Below are positions 1-8,407 of a stretch of 64,000 nt of DNA, piece by piece. The stretch is from Mycolicibacterium vinylchloridicum (lineage in GTDB: Bacteria; Actinomycetota; Actinomycetes; Mycobacteriales; Mycobacteriaceae), in contig NZ_JACBJQ010000010.1 in the NCBI RefSeq assembly GCF_013404075.1, positions 1-64,000 of the forward strand, in the 5' to 3' direction. How positions within the stretch are numbered: the first letter of the stretch is position 1; every line of letters starts with the position of its first letter. Position numbers and translations under genes: made by a program. The notes below the pieces were generated by a model. It saw only the letters and a list, made by a program, of their open reading frames with translations. It was not told the DNA's origin and did not search any database.

Positions 1-18
1 AGTAGGTACGGTCTTCAT
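1..18 (-). CDS. Possible gene start running off the left edge
   Basis: On the minus strand an ATG at 18 (reading MKTVPT) is preceded by AAGGGA six bases upstream and by AAGGAG a little further out, a convincing ribosome-binding region. Only six codons lie in the window, so no product can be named. The position next to a truncated yrbE and inside a short inverted repeat would suit the first gene of an inserted element, but this is inference. Confidence 0.25.
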
Positions 19-104
19 GGCGGTCCCTTACTCCTTCTTCGAGGTGTACTTGGTCGTTCACCCGAAGACCTACCATCTGGCGGGCATCAGGTGAGGGACC
101 GCCA
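18..104. repeat. Inverted repeat near the left edge
   Basis: Arms at 18-30 and 92-104 match in 12 of 13 positions (TGGCGGTCCCTTA against the complement of TGAGGGACCGCCA). The 61-bp spacing makes a simple terminator unlikely. It lies between the yrbE fragment and the gene start at 18, so it may be part of an element end or leader. A short plus-strand frame (2-94) crosses it but has no recognisable product. Confidence 0.35.
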
Positions 105-106
105 CC

Positions 107-268
107 TCAAATTCCACGAAGACCGGGGCAACCTCGAAACGGCTTCCGAAACACAAACCGCACCGCATCAGCCGACATCGCAAACAAACCACCAATAGCC
201 TGCATCGGCCCCGACATACCGCTCAACGCGATGCCCGGTGACCAACGATCTGCTGTCCGATTTGCCAT
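107..268 (-). pseudogene. Truncated N-terminus of a YrbE (MlaE-type) permease
   Basis: The minus-strand frame from ATG 268 reads an N-terminus characteristic of mycobacterial YrbE proteins, the permease subunits of Mce lipid importers: PMQAIGGLFAMSADAVRF followed by VFRKPF (residues 21-44). In intact YrbE proteins this is followed by about 220 residues of membrane permease. Here the match stops after RKPF (about position 137) and the frame ends at 107 after nine unrelated residues. There is no yrbEB or mce gene nearby. It looks like the 5' remnant of a yrbEA gene cut by a rearrangement or insertion. The family match is from memory, not a search. Confidence 0.55.
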
Positions 269-614
269 GGGTGTCTTCTGAACCTCCAACATCGTCGCGG
301 TCATCGCCCCAGCGCCATGGCACAAACCGGTCCAAAACTGGAACGTGTTTCAACGACGCCAACGCAGATTAGTGCACTTAGCGCCCGCGCGGTAGCGAAT
401 CTCGGCAATCGGGACCTGTGACTGGTGGTGTCGGTGTTTCGTCGTGTCGCTTCGAGACGACTTGAGCTCAAGTGTCTCGATTATGCGGCCCAGACGTCGA
501 CTCGATTTGGGACAGCCTGGATTCCGGTCAGCGGGATCGACTCCGCGCCCCGGGGACCGCGGCCCACAATGATCGAGGCCGCTGTCCCCGACCCCACAAA
601 GGAGCCGACCCGCG
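269..614. other. Gene-poor stretch
   Basis: No convincing gene. Short frames exist on both strands, but they lack family motifs and plausible start contexts. It separates the yrbE remnant from the SDR gene and looks like decayed sequence. No terminator-like hairpin or RNA gene is evident. Confidence 0.5.
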
Positions 615-1421
615 ATGTCGATCTTGCAGCGTTACACCGATCGTCGAGTACTGATCACCGGCGGCGGCTCCGGCATCGGGCAGGCCTGTGTACTGCGCAT
701 TCTCGCCGAAGGTGGTCGTGTGGTGGCCGCCGATATCAGCGAGTCGGGCCTGGCGGACACCACGGCCAAGGCCGCCGGCGCCGGTGACCGGCTGAGCACG
801 GTGGTCATCGACGTCGGCAGCGAGGAGTCGGTGAAAACCGGTGTCGATGAAGCGATCTCCACGCTCGGCGGCCTCGACACGCTGGTGAACGTCGCGGGCA
901 TCCTGCGGTCGGATCACTTCCTCGACACCACGCTTGCGGCTTTCGAGCAGGTACTGCGGGTCAACCTCGTCGGCACGTTCCTCGTGACGCGGCAGTCAAT
1001 TCCGGCTCTGCGCGCGGGATCTGCCCCGGCCGTCGTGAATTTCAGCTCGACATCGGCCGCTTTCGCTCATCCTTATATGTCGGCCTATGCCGCGTCGAAG
1101 GGCGGCGTGCAGGCCATGACGCATGCGTTGGCCGCCGAGTTCGCCACGGACGGCATCCGTTTCAACTCGGTGCAGCCCGGATCGATCTCGTCGGGGATGA
1201 CCGACGGCACCGGCGAGTCCAAGCAGAGCGTCGGCCCCGGACTGCCCGATGATGTCGACTACAGCCTGTTCGGCCGGGTCGCACCCCTGCTGCCGTTTCC
1301 AAAGGGCGAGATATTCGCGAAGCCGGATGCCGTGGCCAATGTTGTCGCGATGCTGGGCAGCCCGGATGCGTACTTCGTGTCGGGCACCGAGGTCCGCATC
1401 GACGGCGGCGCCCACATGTGA
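615..1421 (+). CDS. SDR-family oxidoreductase
   Basis: A 268-residue classical short-chain dehydrogenase/reductase of normal family length. Visible motifs are the Rossmann glycine motif TGGGSGIG (15-22), NVAG (92-95, a variant of NNAG), the catalytic Ser145, and the YxxxK pair Tyr158/Lys162. The C-terminus has the usual G-TE-RIDGG segment. These predict an NAD(P)H-dependent alcohol/ketone oxidoreductase in the cytoplasm; the substrate cannot be read. It converges on a TetR gene and lies close to an acyl-CoA dehydrogenase, so a role in lipid or sterol breakdown is possible but inferred. Confidence 0.85.
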   Translation: MSILQRYTDRRVLITGGGSGIGQACVLRILAEGGRVVAADISESGLADTTAKAAGAGDRLSTVVIDVGSEESVKTGVDEAISTLGGLDTLVNVAGILRSDHFLDTTLAAFEQVLRVNLVGTFLVTRQSIPALRAGSAPAVVNFSSTSAAFAHPYMSAYAASKGGVQAMTHALAAEFATDGIRFNSVQPGSISSGMTDGTGESKQSVGPGLPDDVDYSLFGRVAPLLPFPKGEIFAKPDAVANVVAMLGSPDAYFVSGTEVRIDGGAHM

Positions 1422-1422
1422 G

Positions 1423-2010
1423 TCAGGCAGAGATGCCTGCGGTCAGGATGGCGGCCAGCTCGCGGTAGGCGGCCGCGTCGTCCAGCCCGGTCGCGGACCG
1501 CACGGTCCCCTGCTGGATGCGCACCATCATGGCTGCGGCCAGATCCGCGGCGAATGCGGCATGCACGTCCCGGAACTCTTGTGCGGCAACCCCTTCGGCG
1601 ATCAGTTCGCTGACCCGGCGGGCCGCGATCGCGGTGTTCTGTTCATAGACCGCCCGGGCCGGCGCGAACGCGTCCAGGTCGGCCATGAACCGATCGGAGG
1701 CGACTTCGAGCGCGGTGCCGACCGCGGTGAGGTAAGCGGTGATCCGCTCACGCGCGCCATCGACCTCTGAGACCGTGTGTTCCACGTCGTCGGTGGCACG
1801 CCGGAAGAAGTACACGGTGACTGCGTGAACCAGCTGCTCCTTACTGCCGGCCAGCGTATAGAGCGTCCCCTTCGAACAGCGCAACCGTGCGGCGATGTCG
1901 TCGAGGGTCAGGTGGGCGAACCCCTCGGCGAGAAAGAGCGACAGCAGTGCGTCGAACAGCTCGCCGCGGCGCCGGGTCCCGAACGCCGCCGGGGAGGTGC
2001 GGGTGGCCAT
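1423..2010 (-). CDS. TetR-family transcriptional repressor
   Basis: A 195-residue TetR regulator starting MATRTS at ATG 2010. The HTH region is LTLDDIAARLRCSKGTLYTLAGSKEQL (about residues 37-63), followed by a helical ligand domain. The frame is open for 46 codons further upstream, but that would run through the operator. The chosen ATG has a TACTAT hexamer exactly six bases upstream (complement of 2017-2022), which fits a leaderless mRNA. It is divergent from the acyl-CoA dehydrogenase at 2075, its likely target. An acyl-CoA or related lipid is a plausible ligand, but this is inference. Confidence 0.85.
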   Translation of the reverse strand: MATRTSPAAFGTRRRGELFDALLSLFLAEGFAHLTLDDIAARLRCSKGTLYTLAGSKEQLVHAVTVYFFRRATDDVEHTVSEVDGARERITAYLTAVGTALEVASDRFMADLDAFAPARAVYEQNTAIAARRVSELIAEGVAAQEFRDVHAAFAADLAAAMMVRIQQGTVRSATGLDDAAAYRELAAILTAGISA

Positions 2011-2015
2011 CCCCG

Positions 2016-2047
2016 AATAGTACTGATAGATGTAAGTCAGTACTATT
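2016..2047. promoter_or_regulatory. Perfect inverted repeat: TetR operator with two divergent -10 boxes
   Basis: AATAGTACTGA (2016-2026) and TCAGTACTATT (2037-2047) form a perfect 11-bp inverted repeat with a 10-bp spacer. Each arm contains TACTAT, which on the minus strand lies six bases before the TetR ATG and on the plus strand (2041-2046) lies 28 bases before the acyl-CoA dehydrogenase ATG. A repressor bound here would cover both -10 elements. Confidence 0.8.
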
Positions 2048-2074
2048 CTGAGTATCAATCGAGAGGCCCCGCTC

Positions 2075-3229
2075 ATGCCCGTCGACCGACTCCTCCCCGA
2101 CCAGGACGCCGCGGATCTCATCGCGCTGACCCGCGACATCGGCGACAAAGTGCTCAGCCCGATCGTCGACGAGCACGAGCGCGCGGAGACCTATCCCGAA
2201 GGGGTGTTCGCCCAACTCGGTGCGGCGGGGCTGTTGAGCCTGCCGCAGCCGCAGGAGTGGGGCGGCGGCGGTCAGCCCTTCGAGGTGTACTTGCAAGTTC
2301 TCGAGGAGATCGCCGCGCGCTGGGCCGCAGTGGCGGTCGCGGTGAGCGTGCACAGCCTGTCGTGCCACCCGCTGCTGGCGTTCGGCACCGACGGACAGCG
2401 CGAACGCTGGCTACCCGGCATGCTGTCGGGTGAGCAGATCGGCGCCTACAGCCTGTCCGAACCGCAGGCCGGGTCGGATGCCGCCGCATTGCAGTGCAAA
2501 GCTGTGTTTTCCGCCGCCGAGGCGGCTCCCGGATACGTCATCAACGGTTCGAAGGCCTGGATCACCCACGGCGGGCGGGCCGATTTCTACACCCTGTTCG
2601 CGAGGACGGGCGAGGGTGGCCGCGGCATCTCCTGCTTCCTGGTGCCTGCGGATCTGCCGGGTCTGAGCTTCGGCAAGCCCGAGGAAAAGATGGGACTGGC
2701 CGCCGTTCCCACGACATCGGCGTTCTACGACAACGCGGTCATCGACGCCGGGCGCCGGATCGGCGCCGAGGGTCAGGGCCTGCAGATCGCGTTCAGCGCG
2801 CTGGACTCGGGCCGGCTCGGCATCGCGGCCGTGGCAGTAGGAATCGCACAGGCCGCCCTCGACGAGGCGTGCGCCTACGCCAACGACCGAACGACGTTCG
2901 GCCGCAAGATCATTGATCACCAGGGCCTGGGATTCCTGCTCGCCGACATGGCCGCCGCGGTGGCGAGCGCGCGGGCCACCTATCTGGATGCCGCTCGGCG
3001 GCGGGACGCCGGCCTGCCCTACTCGCAGCAGGCCAGCGTCGCCAAGCTGGTGGCCACGGACGCCGCCATGAAGGTGACCACCGATGCCGTCCAGGTGCTC
3101 GGTGGTGTCGGCTACACCCGCGACTTCCGCGTCGAGCGCTACATGCGCGAAGCCAAGATCACCCAGATCTTCGAAGGAACCAACCAAATTCAGCGGCTGG
3201 TTATCGCACGAGGGCTCGCGACGGCCTGA
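2075..3229 (+). CDS. Acyl-CoA dehydrogenase
   Basis: A 384-residue flavoprotein of standard acyl-CoA dehydrogenase length, catalysing alpha,beta-dehydrogenation of an acyl-CoA with electrons passed to ETF. The signature YSLSEPQAGSDAAAL is present in the middle domain. The C-terminal domain carries GGVGYTRDFRVERYMR and IFEGTNQIQ with the predicted catalytic base Glu367. GAGAGG lies upstream of ATG 2075. It is divergent from a TetR gene across a perfect operator, so it is probably repressed and then induced by its substrate or a product. Chain-length specificity cannot be read. Confidence 0.88.
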   Translation: MPVDRLLPDQDAADLIALTRDIGDKVLSPIVDEHERAETYPEGVFAQLGAAGLLSLPQPQEWGGGGQPFEVYLQVLEEIAARWAAVAVAVSVHSLSCHPLLAFGTDGQRERWLPGMLSGEQIGAYSLSEPQAGSDAAALQCKAVFSAAEAAPGYVINGSKAWITHGGRADFYTLFARTGEGGRGISCFLVPADLPGLSFGKPEEKMGLAAVPTTSAFYDNAVIDAGRRIGAEGQGLQIAFSALDSGRLGIAAVAVGIAQAALDEACAYANDRTTFGRKIIDHQGLGFLLADMAAAVASARATYLDAARRRDAGLPYSQQASVAKLVATDAAMKVTTDAVQVLGGVGYTRDFRVERYMREAKITQIFEGTNQIQRLVIARGLATA

Positions 3230-3339
3230 ACGGCGATACGATCCGTCCAAGGACGACCTCGAGCCAACCGGGTCCGTGTCGAAAGCCGTGCCTCGACCCG
3301 GGTCATAACGAGCGATTCCATCGAAGAATTCATATTTCG

Positions 3340-3376
3340 TTGCGGAATCGGTTGCGAAGAGCACGCAAATCCGCAA
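3340..3376. promoter_or_regulatory. Nested inverted repeats upstream of the potADBC operon
   Basis: An AT-richer island (about 3308-3385) between the dehydrogenase and potA contains TTGCGGA (3340-3346) paired with TCCGCAA (3370-3376), and inside it TTGCG (3352-3356) paired with CGCAA (3364-3368). It could be a double operator or a stem-loop in the potA leader. No regulator gene is adjacent, so the function is unknown. Confidence 0.4.
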
Positions 3377-3444
3377 TCGTTTAGGAGCGGGGTCGACAGG
3401 CTGCTACTTCTCGTCGGCCCGCGGGACTACGAGGAGGACGGGCC

Positions 3445-4641
3445 CTGACCGACACCGGCGCCACCGCCACCCAGCAGACCACCGGAAAACCCGGATCCAA
3501 GCGCGCCACCGGCGCGCCCGTGATCGAGATCGACCACGTCGTCAAACGCTTCGAGGACTACGTCGCCGTCACCGACGCCGACTTCTCCATCGGGGCCGGC
3601 GAATTCTTCTCCATGCTCGGCCCGTCCGGCTGCGGGAAGACGACCACCCTGCGCATGATCGCCGGCTTCGAACAGCCCACCGAGGGCGCGATTCGGCTTG
3701 AAGGCGTCGACGTGTCGCGGGTGCCACCGCACAAGCGCAACGTCAACACCGTCTTCCAGCACTACGCCCTGTTCCCCCATATGACGGTGTGGGACAACGT
3801 CGCCTACGGCCCGCGCAGCCAGAAGAAAGACAAGGCCACCGTCAAGAAGAGCGTCGACGAGATGCTCGAGGTCGTTCGGCTCACCGACTTCGCCCAGCGC
3901 AAGCCTGCCCAACTCTCCGGCGGGCAGCAGCAGCGCGTCGCCCTGGCCCGCGCGCTGGTCAACTACCCCAGCGCGCTACTGCTCGACGAGCCGCTCGGCG
4001 CCCTGGACCTCAAGCTGCGCCACGTCATGCAGTTCGAGCTCAAGCGCATCCAGCGCGAAGTCGGCATCACGTTCGTCTATGTGACGCACGACCAGGAGGA
4101 AGCGCTCACGATGAGCGACCGGATCGCGGTCATGAACCAGGGCAATGTCGAGCAGATCGGCACCCCGACCGATATCTACGATCGGCCCGCCACCGTGTTC
4201 GTTGCCGGCTTCATCGGTCAGGCCAACCTGTGGCACGGCCGCCAAACCGGCCGCACCAACCGCGATTATGTCGAGGTGGAGGTGCTGGGCACCACGCTCA
4301 AGGCCAGGCCCGGCGACACCACGATCGAGCCCGGCGGGCAGGCCACGCTGATGGTCCGCCCCGAACGGGTCCGGGTGTCGATGGACCAGCCCACCGGAGA
4401 CTTCGCGACCGTCGCCGCCAAGGTCGTCGACCTGACCTTCCAGGGTCCGGTACTGCGCTTGTCGATGGCTGCCGCCGACAACTCCCCGATCCTGGCCCAC
4501 GTCGGACCCGAGCAGAACCTGCCCATGCTGCGCCCCGGGGACGATGTCTTCGTGGCCTGGTCACCCGACGCGTCGTTGGTCTTGCCCGCGGCCGACATCC
4601 CGACCACCGAAGACCTCGAAGAGATGCTCGACGATTCGTAA
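3445..4641 (+). CDS. potA: Polyamine ABC transporter ATP-binding protein
   Basis: ATPase of the spermidine/putrescine importer. Counted from GTG 3520, it shows Walker A GPSGCGKT (34-41), Q-loop Gln80, signature LSGGQQQR (132-139), Walker B LLLDEP (153-158), the H-loop His190 and a C-terminal TOBE region. The start is uncertain: GTG 3520 has no ribosome-binding site and begins right at the ATPase fold. A CTG at 3445 lies seven bases after GAGGAGG, is in frame and adds 25 residues; no ATG, GTG or TTG occurs in frame between the stop at 3382 and 3520. It is first in an operon with the binding protein and two permeases. Confidence 0.88.
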   Translation: MTDTGATATQQTTGKPGSKRATGAPVIEIDHVVKRFEDYVAVTDADFSIGAGEFFSMLGPSGCGKTTTLRMIAGFEQPTEGAIRLEGVDVSRVPPHKRNVNTVFQHYALFPHMTVWDNVAYGPRSQKKDKATVKKSVDEMLEVVRLTDFAQRKPAQLSGGQQQRVALARALVNYPSALLLDEPLGALDLKLRHVMQFELKRIQREVGITFVYVTHDQEEALTMSDRIAVMNQGNVEQIGTPTDIYDRPATVFVAGFIGQANLWHGRQTGRTNRDYVEVEVLGTTLKARPGDTTIEPGGQATLMVRPERVRVSMDQPTGDFATVAAKVVDLTFQGPVLRLSMAAADNSPILAHVGPEQNLPMLRPGDDVFVAWSPDASLVLPAADIPTTEDLEEMLDDS

Positions 4642-4708
4642 ACCGGATCGACGCCGCGCCACGCCCGTTCATCGACCCAACTTCCCCCTACGAAAGGCAC
4701 CACGGCAC

Positions 4709-5893
4709 ATGGCCACAGAGATCGACCCCCGGATCCTCGCTTCGCTGTCCTCCCGACGCCGGTTCATCGGTGGCGGTGCCGCTGCCGCGGCCGCGCTCGT
4801 CCTGGGACCGTCCTTCCTCGCCGCTTGTGGAAAGTCCGACAACAAGAGCAGTTCCAGCTCGCCTGCGGCCCCTGCCGACGACGGCTCCCCCGCCACCGGA
4901 AAGCTGCGGATCTCGAACTGGCCGCTGTACATGGCCGACGGTTTCGTCGCCGCCTTCCAGACCGCGACCGGCCTGACGGTGGACTACAAAGAGGACTTCA
5001 ACGACAACGAGGAGTGGTTCGCCAAGAACAAGGAGCCGCTGTCACGCAAGCAGGACATCGGCGCCGACCTGGTGGTCCCCACCCAGTTCCTCGCCGCCCG
5101 GCTCAACGGGCTGGGCTGGCTCAACCCCATCGGTGAAAGCCGTTGGACCAACAAGAAGAACATGCGGACCGATCTGCTCAACGCCAAGGCCGACCCGGGC
5201 CGAAAGTTCAGCGCGCCGTACATGTCCGGCATGGTGGGCCTGGCCTACAACCGCGCGGCGACCAATCGCGACATCACCAAGATCGACGACCTGTGGGATC
5301 CGGCGTTCAAGGGCAAGATCAGCCTGCTGGCCGACACTCAGGACGGCCTCGGCATGATCATGCTCGCCACGGGCGGCTCGGTGGAGGACCCCACCTCCGA
5401 CGCCGTGAACAAGGCGGTCGGCGTGATCAAGCAGCAGAAGGACGCGGGCCAGATCCGGCGGTTCACCGGCAACGACTACGCCGACGACCTGGCTTCCGGC
5501 AATGTCGTGATCGCCCAGGCATATTCGGGTGACGTCGTCCAGCTGCAAAAGGACAACCCGGATCTGAAGTTCGTGGTGCCCGACTCCGGCGGGACGACGT
5601 TCATCGACACGATGGTGATCCCGTACACCACCCAGAACCAGAAGGCCGCCGAGACGTGGATCAACTACGTATACGACCGGGCCAACTACGCCAAGCTGAT
5701 CGCGCACACCCAATATGTGCCGGTGCTGTCGGACATGACCGACGAGCTCAACAAGATCGATCCGGGGCTGGCCGCCAACCCGTTGATCAACCCGCCGAAG
5801 GAGACCCTGGACAAGTTGAAGACCTGGGCCGCGCTCACCGACGAGCAGACCGACGAGTTCAACAAGGCGTACGCCGAAGTCACCGGCGGCTGA
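4709..5893 (+). CDS. potD: Polyamine-binding lipoprotein (PotD-like)
   Basis: A 394-residue extracytoplasmic solute-binding protein of the spermidine/putrescine family. The N-terminus has a twin-arginine motif (RRRFIGG, 16-22), a hydrophobic stretch and the lipobox LAAC with Cys40. This indicates Tat export as a folded lipoprotein, common for actinobacterial binding proteins. The frame is open further upstream, but ATG 4709 follows CGAAAGG and gives a proper signal sequence. LRISNWPLYM and the spaced aromatic residues fit the family. It lies between the ATPase and permeases and would deliver the polyamine to them. Confidence 0.88.
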   Translation: MATEIDPRILASLSSRRRFIGGGAAAAAALVLGPSFLAACGKSDNKSSSSSPAAPADDGSPATGKLRISNWPLYMADGFVAAFQTATGLTVDYKEDFNDNEEWFAKNKEPLSRKQDIGADLVVPTQFLAARLNGLGWLNPIGESRWTNKKNMRTDLLNAKADPGRKFSAPYMSGMVGLAYNRAATNRDITKIDDLWDPAFKGKISLLADTQDGLGMIMLATGGSVEDPTSDAVNKAVGVIKQQKDAGQIRRFTGNDYADDLASGNVVIAQAYSGDVVQLQKDNPDLKFVVPDSGGTTFIDTMVIPYTTQNQKAAETWINYVYDRANYAKLIAHTQYVPVLSDMTDELNKIDPGLAANPLINPPKETLDKLKTWAALTDEQTDEFNKAYAEVTGG

Positions 5894-5896
5894 CGC

Positions 5897-6772
5897 ATGG
5901 CGGGAGTAGCCAGTAGCAACCGGCAGCGGAGCAAGATCGCTCCCTACCTGATGATCCTGCCCGCGCTTGCGTATCTCGGGGTCTTCTACGTGGTGCCGTT
6001 CGTATCGCTGTTCCGGACCTCACTGTCGGAGATGGGCGGCTCGATCTATCTGCCGGAGCTCACGTTCGCCTGGGATTTCGCGAATTACGGTGAGGCGCTG
6101 AGCACTTACCGCGAGCAGATCATGCGCTCGTTCGGCTATGCGCTGGCCGCCACTGTGCTGTGTATTCTGCTGGCTTTCCCGCTGGCTTATGTGATCGCGT
6201 TCAAGGCGGGCAGGTACAAGAATCTGCTGCTCGGCCTGGTGATCCTGCCGTTCTTCGTGACCTTCCTGATCCGCACCCTGGCGTGGAAGACGATCCTGGC
6301 CGACGACGGCTGGGTGGTTCACGCGCTCGGCACGGTCGGGTTGCTGCCGTCCGAAGGGCGCCTGCTGTCGACCGGCTGGGCGGTCATCGGCGGCCTGACC
6401 TACAACTGGATCATCTTCATGATCCTGCCGTTGTACGTCAGCCTGGAGAAGATCGACGCTCGCCTGCTGGAGGCGTCCCGAGATCTGTATGCCACCAACC
6501 GCAGAATGTTCGGCAAGGTGATCATGCCGCTGGCGATGCCCGGTGTGCTCGCCGGCAGCATGCTGGTCTTCATACCGTCGGTCGGTGACTTCATCAACGC
6601 CGACTATCTGGGCAGTACCCAAACCAGGATGATCGGCAACGTCATCCAGAAACAGTTCCTGGTGGTCAAGGATTACCCGGCCGCCGCCGCGCTGAGCTTC
6701 GTGCTGATGGCGCTGATCCTGATCGGCGTCCTGCTCTACACGAAGGCGCTGGGCACGGAGGATCTCGTATGA
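5897..6772 (+). CDS. potB: Polyamine ABC transporter permease (PotB-like)
   Basis: A 291-residue inner-membrane permease with about six hydrophobic segments. The cytoplasmic EAA loop that docks on the ATPase is visible as EASRDLYATNRRMFGKVIMP followed by LAMPGVLAG. It starts three bases after the potD stop and overlaps potC by four bases (ATGA), so translation is coupled. The family member and position match PotB of the PotABCD system; the exact substrate (spermidine or putrescine) cannot be read. Confidence 0.87.
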   Translation: MAGVASSNRQRSKIAPYLMILPALAYLGVFYVVPFVSLFRTSLSEMGGSIYLPELTFAWDFANYGEALSTYREQIMRSFGYALAATVLCILLAFPLAYVIAFKAGRYKNLLLGLVILPFFVTFLIRTLAWKTILADDGWVVHALGTVGLLPSEGRLLSTGWAVIGGLTYNWIIFMILPLYVSLEKIDARLLEASRDLYATNRRMFGKVIMPLAMPGVLAGSMLVFIPSVGDFINADYLGSTQTRMIGNVIQKQFLVVKDYPAAAALSFVLMALILIGVLLYTKALGTEDLV

Positions 6773-7632
6773 CGACCGAGGCCGGCGCGGCGATCGCCCA
6801 GACGATCGATCATGGCGGGCTGGCCAAGCCGGGCCGCAACATCCGGGGAACGTTCAAGCTCGGCGACGTGGCGCTGCGGGTCATCGCCGGCCTGGTGCTG
6901 TTCTACCTATTCCTGCCGATCCTGGTGATCATCGTCTTCTCGTTCAACAAGCCGGCCGGCAAGTTCAACTACACCTGGCAGGGGTTCACGCTCGACAACT
7001 GGGCCGACCCGTTCAAATACCCCGCCCTGACCGAGGCATTGAAGCTGAGCCTGAACGTCGCCGCGGTGTCGACAGCGATCTCGGTTGTCTTCGGCACGCT
7101 GGTGGCCATTGCCCTTGTGCGCCAACGGTTCCGCGGCAGCAAGACGGTGGACACCTTCCTGGTGCTGCCGTTGACCTCACCCGAGGTCGTCATGGGTGCG
7201 TCGCTGCTGACGCTGTTCCTCGACCTGGGCTGGGCCACCGGATACGCCACGATCGTGATCGCGCACGTGGCATTCGAGATCAGCTTCATCGCGATGACCG
7301 TGCGGGCCCGGATCCGTGGCTTCGACTGGACACTCGAAGACGCTTCCCTGGATCTGGGTTCGGGCCCCACCCGGACCTTCTTCAAGGTGACCCTGCCGCT
7401 GATCGTGCCGGGCATCGTCGCTGCCGCGATGCTGTCGTTCGCGCTGTCGCTGGACGATTTCATCATCACGTACTTCGTCAGCGGCTCGACGGTGACGTAC
7501 CCGCTGTACGTGAACGCTGCGGTGAAAGCAGCTGTGCCACCTCAGATCAACGTGCTGGCCACCGCGATCCTGGTGATCAGCCTGATCCTGTTGGGCCTTG
7601 GAACGCTCTATCGCCGCAAGCGCGACGGCTGA
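6769..7632 (+). CDS. potC: Polyamine ABC transporter permease (PotC-like)
   Basis: A 287-residue second permease subunit. A basic N-terminus precedes about six membrane segments. The EAA loop EDASLDLGSGPTRTFFKVTLP sits before LIVPGIVAAA, and LDDFIITYFVSG near the C-terminus is typical of PotC. The ATG overlaps the potB stop by four bases. It is the last gene of the operon, and no terminator hairpin is visible after it before the DedA gene, so read-through is possible. Confidence 0.87.
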   Translation: MTTEAGAAIAQTIDHGGLAKPGRNIRGTFKLGDVALRVIAGLVLFYLFLPILVIIVFSFNKPAGKFNYTWQGFTLDNWADPFKYPALTEALKLSLNVAAVSTAISVVFGTLVAIALVRQRFRGSKTVDTFLVLPLTSPEVVMGASLLTLFLDLGWATGYATIVIAHVAFEISFIAMTVRARIRGFDWTLEDASLDLGSGPTRTFFKVTLPLIVPGIVAAAMLSFALSLDDFIITYFVSGSTVTYPLYVNAAVKAAVPPQINVLATAILVISLILLGLGTLYRRKRDG

Positions 7633-7696
7633 GGTCGACACGCGAGCACCGGTGGTAACTGCCGCCTAAGTGCCGTCGATACGGCATCCTTGGCGG

Positions 7697-8353
7697 GTGA
7701 CGGTCGACTCGATACTGGAATCCATCCCGCCGCTGGCGGTGTACCTGGTCGTCGGGTTGATCATCGGCATAGAGAGTCTGGGCATCCCGTTGCCCGGCGA
7801 GATCGCGCTGGTGAGTGCGGCACTGCTGGCCTCCCGGCACACCCTGGACATCAGCCCGGTGTGGGTGGGCGCGGCAGCCACCGTCGGCGCCATCGTCGGC
7901 GACACGATCGGGTACACGATCGGCCGCAGGTTCGGGATGGGATTGTTCGAGCGGCTCGGCAAACGCTTCCCCAAACACTTCGGCCCGGGCCACGTGGCGC
8001 TGGCCAAGCAGTTGTTCGCCCGGTGGGGTGTGTGGGCGGTGTTCTTCGGGCGCTTCATCGCACTACTGCGCATCCTGGCCGGACCACTCGCCGGTGCGCT
8101 GCATATGCGGTACCCGCAGTTCCTGGCCGCCAACGCATCCGGCGCCATCTGCTGGGCCGGCGGCACCACCGCGGTGGTCTACTACCTCGGTATCGCCGCC
8201 GAGAAGTGGCTCTCGCGGTTCTCCTGGGTCGCACTGGTGGTCGCAATCCTCATCGGTATCGGGATGACCATGCTGCTCAAGGAACGCACCCGTCGCCTGA
8301 TCGACCAGCTCGACGCCGAGCACGACTGGGAGACCCTGCGCAAGCCACAGTAG
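7697..8353 (+). CDS. DedA-family membrane protein
   Basis: A 218-residue integral membrane protein of the DedA (SNARE-associated/VTT) family, linked to undecaprenyl-phosphate or phospholipid flipping and envelope homeostasis. Recognisable features are IESLGIPLPGEIALVSAALLA near the N-terminus and FFGRFIALLRILAGPLAGA, the family's F-GRF----R---G motif. GTG 7697 (VTVDSILE) is preferred because it sits just before the first amphipathic helix; GTG 7670 is an in-frame alternative adding nine residues. It follows potC by 64 bases on the same strand. Confidence 0.85.
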   Translation: MTVDSILESIPPLAVYLVVGLIIGIESLGIPLPGEIALVSAALLASRHTLDISPVWVGAAATVGAIVGDTIGYTIGRRFGMGLFERLGKRFPKHFGPGHVALAKQLFARWGVWAVFFGRFIALLRILAGPLAGALHMRYPQFLAANASGAICWAGGTTAVVYYLGIAAEKWLSRFSWVALVVAILIGIGMTMLLKERTRRLIDQLDAEHDWETLRKPQ

Positions 8354-8407
8354 ATGTGGGGCAGCTGCCCCATGCCCGGCCCCGCTGTGCGAAGCCAGCA
8401 TGGGGCC

